64,000 bases of DNA from Vreelandella sulfidaeris (GCA_007182875.1 AP019514.1:1426001-1490000), one strand, 5' to 3'. Counted from the stretch's first letter, positions 52,839 to 62,796 are shown. The notes: generated by a model not told the origin, from the sequence alone. Numbers and translations are program-made.

Positions 52839-53955
52839 ATGCGGCCCTGGCTGATTATAGTGGTGAGCGCGGTAGTCATCGCAGGGCTAGCGTCAGCCGT
52901 GGCCTCCCACGAGCCGTTTGAAACTAAGTTGGTTCGCCTTGAAGCGCAGCGGGCGCTTCCTGTATTGGCGTCATCACTCAAACAAGAGTCGCCTGAGCTC
53001 AACGCGCTCTTTCTCAGCTACGCTGAAAATGAGGCGCTATGGATGAGTGCATCACTGGCTATTTTGCGTTATGGCGATGTGGCCCGTGAGGTGTTGGTTG
53101 AGTATGGCTTATCACCTCAGTTTCAGAAGGTGTTAACGCGTTTTGGTGCAGATACCGTGCTACCCATCAGCTATTTTCGTACCCACGATGTAGCCACGCT
53201 GCGAGCGCAGCACTGGATTGGCGAGCACTATCAGCAGCTTAGCCGCTGGTGGAGCGATGCGGAGGGAGACGCTGACGGTGAGTTCACCCCGCACCGCCGC
53301 GGGCAGATGGGTATTGCCCTGCTTGACGCCAATGGTCACGCACTGCTTAACCAGTTTGTGGTAAATGACCAAAATGAGGTGGCGTGGTTACAAGGCGAGC
53401 GCGTGGTAGCGGGTGTCGGTGATTTTTTTACCAGCGGGCTACGCGATTTGGAAAGCCAATGGCGTCAGGGCGAAGAGATTGGCGCGGGGATATAGGTTGG
53501 GCTGGTGTGGATATACTGGTCATGGCCAGCACCGTCAAAGTGCTGCGTGCGGGTAGGGCTGCTCGCGCCGCAAGGTTAAGCAGCATTGAAGCCCAGGGTG
53601 CTCGCACGAGTTTACGCCAAGGGGTACTGATAACGGAGGCCGTTTTGCGGCGTTGCCCCGAATGGCCAAAGTCGCTGCGGTGGCAGGCACTGCCTATGTG
53701 GTTATTCGTCATCCCAGCTTGGTAAGCGCGCTTGGCGCTAATCTTTCAAGCTGGCTTGGTTGGCCAGTGTGGCTCAGTCAATTCCTTGTGTGGTTGATTG
53801 TGCTATTGCCAGCATTGATTCTGGTGCGGTTTGTCTACCGCTGGTTTTTAGTACCCCTGCTATGGCTGTTAGCACCGTTAATTCGGTTTGGCGTTAAGCG
53901 CACTAACGACATGCTTGCGAAACGTGCCAAGAGGCAGGCCAGCGAACTAAGTTAA
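52839..53955 (+). CDS. Membrane-associated protein of unknown function
   Basis: As read there are two or three frames, but they join into one protein of about 372 residues: indels near 53488 (G-run) and 53650. The N-terminal part has a signal anchor (PWLIIVVSAVVIAGLASAVA) and a periplasmic region of about 190 residues rich in charged helices (LPISYFRTHDVATLRAQHWI, RGQMGIALLDANGHALLNQF). Then follow a basic helix (STVKVLRAGRAARAARLSS) and two TM segments (FLVWLIVLLPALILVRFVYR, FLVPLLWLLAPLIRF), ending with a basic tail. I do not recognise the family. A strong hairpin terminator follows 25 bases after the stop. Confidence 0.6.
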
Positions 53956-53979
53956 GCACCTGGGTGATATGCGAGTTCA

Positions 53980-54016
53980 AACAATCAGGGCGGCCCTAAG
54001 GCCGCCCCTGATTGTT
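53980..54016. terminator. Bidirectional terminator between convergent genes
   Basis: Long arms AACAATCAGGGCGGCC and GGCCGCCCCTGATTGTT form a stem of about 16 pairs with one bulge. The AA/TT flanks on both sides fit termination in both directions for the unknown membrane gene and the quinoprotein gene. Confidence 0.85.
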
Positions 54017-54036
54017 GTCTATTGCCTCACCTTACT

Positions 54037-56108
54037 TTATTCAGGTAGAGCGTAAACCGCGATATGGTCACCCACCCTCTTCCCTTCAGGATGGTATTGC
54101 CGCCGCCAATAAAGGCGACGTACTGGCGACCCTCATACTTATAAACCGCCGGATTCGAGACAGACGGCGCTTCGACCTGATCCGACCAGAGTTCCTCACC
54201 GGTTTCAAGCGAGTAGGCACGGACCTTGGCATCCATGGATGCGCCGATAAAGATGATATTGCCCGCCGTTACCGCCGGACCACCAATGGTGGGTGAACCC
54301 CAGCTATCGGGCATAAAGAACCCATACTGCTGTGATGCACCCACCGGACGGCGCCATTTTACATCGCCAGTGGTCATATCAAGCGCTACAAGCTCGCCAA
54401 AAGGCGGCTCCCAGCAGGGCATGCCGAACCTGTTCAGGGCAACTTCAAGAAGAATACCGTAGGGAGCGCCTTCCTGGGAGGCAAAGCCACTCTCGTTACC
54501 CGAAGCTCTACTGGCTGAGTCATAAACCTCACGACTATAGAGTTTCAGGCTTTGGACAATATGCGAGGTATTGACGATGGCGGTTTGGCTTTCAGGATCA
54601 AAAGCCACACCACCCCACTGTACGCCGCCGGCAGTGATGGGGTAGCCCATGGTCCCTGCACCTTCGGTGGTGGGTGGGGTGTATAGGCCTCTATAGTCGA
54701 GATTTTCCCAAAGAGCGGAACACTCACCGAAACTGACAGCATCGGCTAACGCCCAAACCTCAGGTTTTTCTGACTGATCAAGCAGTGGTGCCGGCTTGGT
54801 TGGGAAAGGCTGGGTAGCGGCATAAACCTCACCTTCAATATTACCATCCCCTTGCGGTACCGGACGCTCCTCAATCGGCCACACGTCTTCGCCGGTTTCA
54901 CGGTTAACGACAAACAAAAGCCCATCTTAGTCGCCTGGATTAGTGCCGGTATTTCTTCGCCATCAACGGTAATGTCCATTAACGTTGGCGCGGCGTTAAT
55001 ATCGTAATCCCAGATGTCGTGATGAACCCATTGACGTGACCACACCACTTCGCCCGTCTCGATATCCAAGGCGGTAGTCGAGGTGGCTAACGGCACTTCT
55101 TCAGTACGGTTGCCGCCCCAGAAGTTCGGTGATGGAGAGGAAACCGGTAGGTAGACCAAGCCGAGTTCCTCGTCGGCGGACATATGTGTCCAGACATTGG
55201 CGGTACCGCTTTGCTCGCGCACCTCATCGCTAAGCGCCTGGAAGGTCCATTCACGTTCGCCGGTGCGGGCATTAATCGAGAAAACGGTACCGGGAGGGGT
55301 TTGTTCATAGGCCCAATCCATACCTGCCCAACCAAGAATCAAACGGTCACCGACCACCGTAGGGGCTGCAATAGCGACAACGGCCACTTGTCGTTGGTGT
55401 CGTTCCACTGGTTGACGTCGAGCACGCCATTATTGGCAAAATTTTCACACAGTTCGCCGCTATCAGCATCCAGTGCGAAAAGTTGGGCGTCCATGGTGCC
55501 CATATAAATAATTTTTGGCAGGACTCGCCCTCCACTGGCTCATCAGCCTGCCAGTAGGCGACCCCGCGATTCTTCAAAACAGGCTGGGTCAACGCTTCTA
55601 GAGCGGATTGTGTATCAAAACTCCACTTCTCTTCACCCGTGGCCGGATTGAGCGCCAGCACTCGATAAAAAGGAGTGCCGATATAGAGTGTGTCATTGGC
55701 AAATACCGGTGTGGCAGACCAAACGGTGGCTGGTAGTTCGCCCGAGCCATCGGAGACGTCACCAGTATGAATCTCCCAGACTTTCTCTAGTTCGCCTACA
55801 TTGTCGGCATTGATCTGATCCAGTTGGCTATATTTCTGAGCATTAAGCTGACCGTGAAAGCTATCCCAGGTGGGCTCTTCAGGCACTAACGGTATGGGCG
55901 GAGCAGCGCTAACCTCTTCTTGCTGCTCTTGCTGCTCTTGCTGCTCTTGCTGCTCTTGCTGCTCTTGCTGCTCTTGCTGCTCTTGCTCAGCAGCCGGATT
56001 CTCCTGTTCCGCTGGTTGTTCTTGAGCCAGTAATGGTAATGGAGTAAGGCAGATTGCCAGGGCGGTGGCCGTGCCCAAGCGCTGTTTAGGGGTGGTCAAT
56101 ATTGGCAT
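54037..56108 (-). CDS. PQQ-dependent dehydrogenase, glucose/quinate family, periplasmic catalytic part
   Basis: This quinoprotein of about 690 residues has the eight-bladed propeller of the membrane-bound glucose dehydrogenase family: VNRETGEDVWPIEERPVPQG, the PPTTEGAGTMGYP and GGVQWGGVAFDP segments, the DMTTGDVKW blade motif, SPTIGGPAVTAGNIIFIGAS and ending GDHIAVYALPE. Instead of five TM helices it has only one N-terminal hydrophobic segment or signal peptide, then a Gln/Glu-rich linker encoded by a 9-bp tandem repeat. The membrane domain is a separate gene 10 bases upstream. Expected role: oxidation of glucose or another polyol in the periplasm with electrons to ubiquinone. Indels near 55510, 55375, 54930 and 54060 break it. 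Substrate not certain. Confidence 0.86.
55921..55983. repeat. 9-bp tandem repeat in the quinoprotein linker
   Basis: Seven exact copies of TGCTGCTCT follow each other, with partial copies on each side. On the coding strand they give Gln-Glu-Gln-type triplets (EQQ repeats) just after the signal region. The unit length is divisible by three, so slippage changes linker length without breaking the frame. Confidence 0.93.
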
Positions 56109-56118
56109 GGACGGCTCC

Positions 56119-56483
56119 TCAGGAATGGGTAACACGGGCTCGGTGAGACGGACGAGCCATATCGATAATCAGGCCGATCAGACCGACCACCATGGCAGCG
56201 CAGAGCCACCACTGGTGCAGCAACATGGCAGCGAAAAAGTGCCCGCGAGCCCTACTAGAATGAGCACACGCAGTGCAATGGACGTGCCGCGCCCCGTTAC
56301 TACGGCAAGAAGGAGCGCCAGAATAGCAAGCGCGATACAGGCCAACACGGCCACCAGCGCGCCGAGCGTCCCCGTAACGCCGGTAAGAGGGGTTAAATAC
56401 GCATAGAGAGCGATGGCTAATCCCACCAGTGATGCTATTAAAAGCAACATAGCCCCTAATCTTGACGAAAGAGATGCAAACAT
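56119..56483 (-). CDS. Small membrane protein, stand-alone anchor domain of the PQQ dehydrogenase
   Basis: This protein of about 121 residues has four TM helices (GAMLLLIASLVGLAIALYAYL, LGALVAVLACIALAILALLL, ALRVLILVGLAGTFFAAMLL, LCAAMVVGLIGLIIDMA). It matches in size and order the N-terminal membrane domain of membrane-bound glucose dehydrogenase. Its stop is 10 bases before the start of the quinoprotein gene, with GAGGAG between, so the two are translated together. One indel near 56240 breaks the frame. The start at 56483 is preceded by GGAGG. Functional pairing is inference from position and topology. Confidence 0.72.
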
Positions 56484-56673
56484 AACGTGACGGCCTCCAG
56501 GTGAATGAAATATCTGACATTGAGGCTGATGCAACGTCAGAATAGTTAACTCTATAACGTTAGCAGAAATTGATACTTTTCGACTTTAGTGCAATTTTAT
56601 TTAAGTTTATGATATTTATTGATTTCGTCATGCGGATTTAATCTTTCTAAGAACTGCTCACCTTGACTACGAT

Positions 56674-56725
56674 CTTTTATAACGGGCTTTTATAGCAGGC
56701 TTTTATAACGATGTTTATAACGAGG
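56674..56725. repeat. Four imperfect tandem 13-bp repeats upstream of the quinoprotein operon
   Basis: Copies CTTTTATAACGGG, CTTTTATAGCAGG, CTTTTATAACGATG and TTTATAACGAGG lie head to tail between the araC stop and the quinoprotein anchor gene. The gap (56484-56736, 253 bases) is AT-rich and holds no gene. The repeats could be regulator-binding sites or a slippage product. Confidence 0.6.
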
Positions 56726-56736
56726 CATCCAGTGCT

Positions 56737-57728
56737 TTATTGATCACTATTTTTGGCAAGGAATAAAGGTAGATGCTTTTGGTGATCGCTGGGCCGGGTG
56801 CCAAACTCGCGTTTGAAAGCGGTAGCAAAGTTGGTGGCGCTGGTATAGCCAGCCAGTGCCGCCGCCGTTTCGATACTCATCGCCTCGCGTGCCATGGCGT
56901 CTCGGGCCAGCGAAAGATGATGGCGGCGTAAAACTGCCTAAGGCCTCGCCATGTTGGTGGTGAAAGCGACGCTGAAGGTTGCTCAAACTCATGCCTAATT
57001 GGTGAGCCAGCTCTGCCTGTTTCACTCCTCTTGCTTGGCCGCTATCTACCATACTCATTAATCGAGCCAGACGGCGGTCGGGGCTAGGGGAGAAGTGAGC
57101 ATGGCGGAGAAGGATACGCGCCAGCCAGCGCTTCACCGGCCAGCGCCATGGCAAATCCCACCAGCTGCAGCCGGTAAGCAGGGTGGCCAATATCGGTAGG
57201 TTGCAGCGTGAACAGCCGTGAGGCCAATGCTAATAAACCCGCTGAGGGCAACCAGTAGGCTGCCTGCGGGGCATCATGCGAGGCTGTCATGACTGCTTGA
57301 TAGCCATGACGAGCAGCCCACGCTGGTGACAGGCTTAGCGTTAGCGTGCGTTCATAATCGCCTGCTTGTCCACGGCGCTCAAAATTAGTTGCCGAGGGGA
57401 GCGTAACCAATAAGCCAGTGTGGGTGGCCTGTGGTCCTAAGGAGGCCTCAAAATCGCCATAGCGCACGTGAGCATTGCCTGCGATCACGAGGGCGATCTT
57501 AATTCCTTCAGGAAGCACCGCCTGACTTGTTAGTCCAAATCGATCCTGAATATCCGCCAATCGTAGCTGCATCCCCGGCTCAAGTTCACTTACCCACATG
57601 CGGCCTGTCAGCAGCGCTGAGCGATGGTCCCAAGAGGGCGCGTCCAAGCGTTGTCGCTTGACGAGCGAAGCCGAAAGTTGCTGTAAGTCGGTAGCGCTGA
57701 TTTCCGGCTGGTGTGAAGGTCCTCCCAT
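56737..57728 (-). CDS. AraC family transcriptional regulator
   Basis: This regulator of about 330 residues has a C-terminal AraC/XylS DNA-binding domain with two helix-turn-helix units: AELAHQLGMSLSNLQRRF and AAALAGYTSATNFATAFKREF ending GTRPS. The N-terminal effector domain (MWVSELEPGMQLRLADIQDR and following) resembles PchR-type regulators that sense ferri-siderophores. Indels near 57110, 56935 and 56815 break the frame. It faces the TonB receptor gene across a 201-base gap that contains a pair of direct repeats, so it is probably the activator of iron-uptake genes. Confidence 0.85.
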
Positions 57729-57795
57729 CTAACCCTTCTATTATCAAGGTTTATTAAACATCTTGGCATGCTGGCTGTTATCGCGTTTTGCCGTA

Positions 57796-57825
57796 TTTGC
57801 AAAGCAAATTGCGGTGTTTGCAAAG
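57796..57825. promoter_or_regulatory. Direct repeats, candidate AraC-type binding sites before the TonB receptor
   Basis: TTTGCAAAG occurs at 57796-57804 and 57817-57825, exactly 21 bases apart (two helical turns). That is the spacing expected of tandem AraC-family half-sites. They lie in the divergent region 105 bases before the receptor start and about 70 bases from araC. Confidence 0.6.
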
Positions 57826-57929
57826 GCATGTCGTGAAACCGGATGCCATAATGCGCTGCCACTGATTTTATTGCAATGGATTCTCATTCGCAAACCGAGG
57901 TGGTTACAGAGACATTAAGGGGAAGCAGC

Positions 57930-60089
57930 ATGGCATCAAGAGAGAAGCGTCATTATCGTTCAGCCGCAGCCATTGGCAGCACGGCCGTCATACTCAGTTT
58001 CGCTCCTAACGTATTGGCTCAGGCCGTCGAAGAAGCAACGCGACTGGACACCGTTACGGTCCAAGGCAATCGTCTTTATGAAATGCTGCCTTCTGAAGTA
58101 ACGGGCGGGTACAGCGCCGATGCCGCCACCGTGGGCACTAAAACGCCTGCGTCACTGCGTGATATTCCTCAATCAGTGAGCGTGGTGACGCGTGAAGCCA
58201 TTGAAGATCAAAACTTTACCACACTTGATCAACTGGGCCGTCGAACGCCGGGCATGCGTGTGCTTTCCAATGATAATGGCCGGTCTTCCATATACGCACG
58301 CGGCTATGAATATGACCAGGTCAGTATCGACGGTCTTCCCGCGCCCATGACCAGTATTACGGGCTCGGTGCCGACGTTATTTGCCTTCGACCGTGTTGAG
58401 ATCATGCGCGGACCGTCGGGCCTGTTTGATAGCACCAGCGAGATGGGTGGCATCGTAAACCTGGTGCGTAAACGTCCCACTCGTGATTTTCAAGGCCATG
58501 TGACTGGCAGCCTGGGCAGCGATCACCAGCGCGCAGGCCAAGTGGATCTGTCTGGGCCTCTAGATGCAAACGGGCGTGTACGTGGGCGACTGGTGATTGA
58601 CCATACAGAGCATGGGCAGTTTGTGGATAATAACGATAATGACCAGAACGACCTCTATGCTGCCGTGGATATAGACCTGGATGATGCCACCATGCTAGGG
58701 CTTGGTTATATTCACAATACCAAGGATATCACGGTAAATAACGGCCACCCGGTCGGCAGCCGGGGCGAACTGCTTTATGGGGCGCGCTCGGATTTCTACG
58801 GCGCTGACTGGAACGACTTCAACAGCCACTCTAACGACTGGATTGCGGAGCTAACCCATCGCTTTGATACCGCCGGATTTGGACGTGTGGCCGCGCGTTA
58901 CTCGAACCGTAACGCCGATTATAACTACGCGTTTGGTGGCAGTGCGCTGAATGCCAACGATACGCTTGCCGTGGCGGGCACGGGCAGCGTGATCGATCAG
59001 CAATCCCTCGCGGTGGATGCAAGCTATAGTCAGCCGTTTTCGGCCTTTGGTAATGTCAGCGAGTTCGTCGTGGGCAGTGACTACAAGCGCTTTGATACCG
59101 AAATGGAAGCGGGGCGCTCGCGTAACGTTGCTGGCGGGCGCGTGACGCTTGATGAGCTCAACTCGCTCGCCTATGTCGATATTTTGGATACCGCGCGTAG
59201 CAGCGGCCGTGGCTACTCTTATGACGATACCACTCTTGAAGAGACGGGTATTTACGGCAAGCTGACCCTGCGTCCTCTTCAGCCACTGGCGCTGATCGCT
59301 GGTGGCCGGGTTAGCCATTACGACGTGGATTACAGCGATCTAGCGACAGAGACCCAACAAAACCGTAGCGACACCAAAGTGACGCCATACGCCGGTTTGG
59401 TCTTCGATCTGGACGATCACCACTCGCTCTATGCTAGCTACTCGCAGGTATTCAAGCCTCAGACTGCTTACGACGCTGACGGTGATTTACTTGATCCTCG
59501 GGAAGGGGATCAGTACGAAGCGGGCGTTAAGGGTAGTTATATGGGCGGTGATTTGAACGCGCGTATTAGCGCCTTCAGGCTCTACGATAAAAACCGCGCG
59601 GCCGCTCCTGCAGATACAGGTGCCAGCTACGTCGAAGCAGTCGGTAAAATGCGCATTCAAGGTGCTGAATTCGAGATTAACGGAAGCATCACCGATCAGT
59701 GGGATATTATTGCCGGCTACACCTATCTGGATACTAACGTGGAGCGCAGCTCATCGGATCGCGAAGACGGTATCTTTCTACTGATGCCCCATAACGTTGT
59801 TAATCTATGGACGCAGTACGACTTCGCTGGCGATACCTTGGGCGGCTTACGCATAGGCGGCGGCGTTACCGCCATGAGCGATTTCGAGTCCAGCAGCGGG
59901 GTCGAGGCGCCAGGCTATGCGGTGGTCGATGCCATGATCGGCTATGACTTTACGTCGCAGCTCAGTGGTCAGCTCAACATCAATAACCTGCTGGATCACG
60001 ATTACTATAACCGGGTAGGCGGCGTGAATACCTTCAACATGCCGGGGGCCCCGGCCAATGTGGTGGCATCGCTACGCTATGACTTCTGA
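57930..60089 (+). CDS. TonB-dependent siderophore receptor
   Basis: This intact outer-membrane receptor of about 719 residues has a signal peptide (to about VLA|QAVEE), a TonB box (RLDTVTVQG), a plug domain with TPASLRDIPQSVSVVTREAIEDQ, RGYEYDQVSIDGLP and FDRVEIMRGPSGLF, and a 22-strand barrel ending in the C-terminal aromatic SLRYDF. It groups with FhuE/FpvA-type ferri-siderophore receptors by its plug motifs. The ATG at 57930 is preferred over 57876 because AAGGGG lies 8 bases upstream. With the AraC regulator and the downstream esterase it forms a xenosiderophore or own-siderophore uptake set. No ABC transporter is adjacent. Confidence 0.92.
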   Translation: MASREKRHYRSAAAIGSTAVILSFAPNVLAQAVEEATRLDTVTVQGNRLYEMLPSEVTGGYSADAATVGTKTPASLRDIPQSVSVVTREAIEDQNFTTLDQLGRRTPGMRVLSNDNGRSSIYARGYEYDQVSIDGLPAPMTSITGSVPTLFAFDRVEIMRGPSGLFDSTSEMGGIVNLVRKRPTRDFQGHVTGSLGSDHQRAGQVDLSGPLDANGRVRGRLVIDHTEHGQFVDNNDNDQNDLYAAVDIDLDDATMLGLGYIHNTKDITVNNGHPVGSRGELLYGARSDFYGADWNDFNSHSNDWIAELTHRFDTAGFGRVAARYSNRNADYNYAFGGSALNANDTLAVAGTGSVIDQQSLAVDASYSQPFSAFGNVSEFVVGSDYKRFDTEMEAGRSRNVAGGRVTLDELNSLAYVDILDTARSSGRGYSYDDTTLEETGIYGKLTLRPLQPLALIAGGRVSHYDVDYSDLATETQQNRSDTKVTPYAGLVFDLDDHHSLYASYSQVFKPQTAYDADGDLLDPREGDQYEAGVKGSYMGGDLNARISAFRLYDKNRAAAPADTGASYVEAVGKMRIQGAEFEINGSITDQWDIIAGYTYLDTNVERSSSDREDGIFLLMPHNVVNLWTQYDFAGDTLGGLRIGGGVTAMSDFESSSGVEAPGYAVVDAMIGYDFTSQLSGQLNINNLLDHDYYNRVGGVNTFNMPGAPANVVASLRYDF

Positions 60090-60103
60090 GGGAGTTTGAT
60101 AAA

Positions 60104-60130
60104 GCGCCACGGGCAACCGTGGCGCGTTTT
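60104..60130. terminator. Hairpin after the TonB receptor gene
   Basis: GCGCCACGG (60104-60112) and CCGTGGCGC (60117-60125) around a GCAA tetraloop, followed by GTTTT, form a stable stem. It is probably a (leaky) intrinsic terminator that reduces expression of the downstream esterase, whose start overlaps it. Confidence 0.65.
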
Positions 60131-61053
60131 GCGTTTGCAAACGGCGTGTCGACAGCTGCAGTACTGGCTGCTTCTCCTCGTGTGCTGGGTGCCATCCATG
60201 GCTTATAGTTCGATACCCGGGGAGGTCAGCTTGCCTGGGACCCTGGAATTTTCGCTGGTATCGCCGACAACCGGTCAGGACTATTTAATACAGGTATCTA
60301 TTCCCGATTCGCCACCGCCCGAAACTGGCTACTCGGTCATGTATCTATTGGATGGCAATGCCCGGTTTGCCCTTGTTCAGGCAGCCCGCGATACGCTGAC
60401 CCGCCAAGGGCCGGACGGCGAAAGTGATGCGCTGATGATCGTGGCGGTTGGCTACCCGGACACCGAACGCTTCAACAAGGAGCGTCGTGTTGAAGACTTT
60501 ACCCCTTGCTGCCTACTGGCAATGTGGCGGAAAACGACTTTCAACAGCGTCCCCATGGTGGCGCTGATCGCTTTCTTAGCTTTATAGAAGGCCACCTAAA
60601 GCCGGAAATTAATCGACGCTTTGCTATCAATACTGAGCAAGAAGCGATCTTCGGACACTCGTTAGGTGGTTTGTTCGTACTGCACGCGTTACTCACCCAG
60701 CCATCAAGTTTTGATCGCTATATAGCCATCAGCCCATCGCTTTGGTGGTACGGTGAAAGGCCGCTAGCGTCGTTAGCCCAGCAAACCCTCATCGCTAGCT
60801 GCCATACCCAGTGGCACTCGCCTACTGATAGGGTGGGCGAGCTTGAGCAACCCGCCAGCGGCGATGTTGTGACGCCCCGCGATCGGCGGATGCAGGCCAG
60901 AGCCATGGTGGATAATGCCCAGAGCGTTGCCGAGTGGCTCAGCACTCAGCAACGTAACCTGGAGGTTGGTTTTACCCTCTTCCTGGCGAAACCCACGGTA
61001 GCGTCATGTGGCCCGCCACCCGTCAGGCGATTGAATTTTTGGGCGCTGAGTAA
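60129..61053 (+). CDS. Alpha/beta hydrolase, IroE/Fes-like siderophore esterase
   Basis: This esterase of about 308 residues has an N-terminal signal sequence (LQYWLLLLVCWVPSMA) and belongs to the putative-esterase (PF00756-type) family. It has YLLDGNARFALVQAA, MIVAVGYPDTERFNKERRVEDF, the nucleophile elbow IFGHSLGGLFVLHALL, ISPSLWW and the catalytic histidine in GETHGSVMW. Such IroE-like enzymes hydrolyse ester siderophores in the periplasm. No good ATG precedes the signal sequence: a TTG at 60129 is proposed, and the ATG at 60198 would remove the signal. Indels near 60508 and 60990 break it. Next to the siderophore receptor, so iron release or trimming is likely. Confidence 0.8.
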
Positions 61054-61059
61054 GCAGTT

Positions 61060-62104
61060 TTAAAGCGGGGTTTTGCTCTCTTTGCCAGGAATTTCCCGCA
61101 CCAAGCGGGGCATTAAGAACCCCGGTAAATGATCGCGCAGCTGGGCTACCAACGCGCGAGCTTCACTGTCGGGCACATCAAAATGGGCAGCGCCTGAACG
61201 GGGTCTAGCACATGCAGGTAGTAGGGCAGAATACCCGCTTCAAATAGCCGTTCAGAAAGCGCGGCTAGGATCCCGGCACTGTCGTTCACATTGCGCAGCA
61301 ACACACTCTGGTTGAGTAGCGTCGCGCCTGCTTGCTTTAGGCGTTGGCAAGCATCTATCACCGCCTGGTCAATTTCATTGGCGTGATTGATATGCAGTAC
61401 AACGACTTTTTGTAAGCGGGTTTTGTTTAGCCAGCCGAGCAGCGCGTCATCCACCCGGTCAGGAATCACCACGGGTAAGCGAGTATGAATGCGTAGCCGT
61501 TTGAGGTGGGGATGCTTTCCAGCTGATCGACCAGCCAGGCAAGCTGCCGATCGCTAGCCGCCAGCGGGTCCCCGCCGGAGAGAATCGCCTCGTGAATAGT
61601 TGTGTCGTTGCGTAAGTAATCGAGCGCTTCCTGCCACTGCGACCGGGAAGGTGAGTTATCGCTATACGGAAAATGACGACGAAAACAGTAGCGGCAGTTG
61701 ATCGCGCAGGCGGGGCTTGCAATCAATAGCACGCGATTGGCGTATTTATGAATGAGCCCTTTAGCGGGACGATGGTCGGCCTCTTCCAACGGATCCGTTA
61801 CATACCCAGGCGATGTTTGTGTTTCATCGCCGGTGGGCAGCACCTGGAGAAGCAGAGGATCCTGCGGGTCATTTGGTACAATGCGCGCTAAATAAGCGTC
61901 GGGCACGCAAATATCAAATAGCCGATGTCCAGCGTGAGCACCAGGCAGCCATTGGCTGCTTAAACCTAGACGCTTGCACAGGGTGACGGGGTCGCGGATC
62001 GCCTGGGAAAGCTGCTGCTGCCATGAGGTAGGTACCTGGGCAGAAACGTGCTTACCAGTGATAATAATGTTCTCCTGCAAAAAAGCCCTCCTTCGGGTTA
62101 TCAT
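61060..62104 (-). CDS. epmB: EF-P beta-lysylation protein EpmB (lysine 2,3-aminomutase-like)
   Basis: This radical-SAM enzyme of about 345 residues converts L-alpha-lysine to beta-lysine, which EpmA attaches to EF-P. It has the cluster motif [51 protein letters not shown] and HINHANEID. It lacks the long C-terminal part of clostridial aminomutase, as expected for EpmB. Indels near 61470-61500 and 61185 break it; repaired it ends [14 protein letters not shown]. The ATG at 62104 is used; a TTG shortly after (behind GGAGG) is also possible. It diverges from efp. Confidence 0.92.
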
Positions 62105-62154
62105 GCGCGCACTTAGCAATGACGCTATCGATGGCGAAGCGCAGATTCGCCATC

Positions 62155-62188
62155 ATAGATTTATACAGACTATAGATTTAAACAGACT
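62155..62188. repeat. Two tandem 17-bp repeats upstream of efp
   Basis: ATAGATTTATACAGACT (62155-62171) is followed directly by ATAGATTTAAACAGACT (62172-62188), with one mismatch. They lie in the 97-base gap between divergent epmB and efp and end 14 bases before the efp start. They may be promoter duplications or a regulatory site. Confidence 0.55.
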
Positions 62189-62201
62189 ATTGAGAGGCAG
62201 T

Positions 62202-62768
62202 ATGGCGAACTATTCTACCAACGAATTCAAAGGCGGTTTGAAAGTAATGCTCGACGGCGATCCCTGCTCGATCGTTGAGAACGAGCTGGTCAAGCCTGGC
62301 AAGGGACAGGCATTTAACCGCGTTAAGCTGCGTAACTTGATGACTGGCCGTGTGGGTGAGCGTACCTTCAAATCCGGTGACTCGTTGGAAGGCGCCGATG
62401 TCATGGATTTGGAAATGGAATACCTCTATAACGATGGTGATATGTGGCATTTCATGAAGACGGATGGCTCCTTCGAGCAATACGCAGTGGAAAAGAAAGC
62501 CTTGGGTGATACCGAGAAATGGCTAAAGGAGCAGGTGCCTTATACCATTACGTTATGGAACGACAAGGCGATTTCCGTCACTCCGCCTAATTTCATTGAG
62601 CTGGAAGTCGTTGAAACTGACCCAGGTTTGAAAGGCGATACGGCACAAGGCGGCTCTAAGCCAGCAACGCTCTCATCCGGTGCTGTTGTGCGCGTACCGT
62701 TGTTTATCAATCAGGGCGAAGTATTGAAAATTGATACGCGCAGCGGCGAGTACGTCTCCCGCGCTTAA
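62202..62768 (+). CDS. efp: Elongation factor P (EF-P)
   Basis: This intact 188-residue protein relieves ribosome stalling at polyproline stretches. The modified lysine is K34 in VKPGKGQAF, at the tip of domain I. The rest follows the EF-P pattern: [41 protein letters not shown] and [20 protein letters not shown]. Start ATG at 62202 with GAGAGG upstream. The adjacent epmB and epmA show that K34 receives beta-lysine, as in enterobacteria. Confidence 0.96.
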   Translation: MANYSTNEFKGGLKVMLDGDPCSIVENELVKPGKGQAFNRVKLRNLMTGRVGERTFKSGDSLEGADVMDLEMEYLYNDGDMWHFMKTDGSFEQYAVEKKALGDTEKWLKEQVPYTITLWNDKAISVTPPNFIELEVVETDPGLKGDTAQGGSKPATLSSGAVVRVPLFINQGEVLKIDTRSGEYVSRA

Positions 62769-62796
62769 TAGCTTTATAAGCTATTGTATATTTAAT

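Noticed and set aside
55921..55983. The short regular repeats as a CRISPR array
   Set aside because: The 9-bp units are contiguous without spacers and lie within a coding frame; no CRISPR array was seen anywhere in the window.
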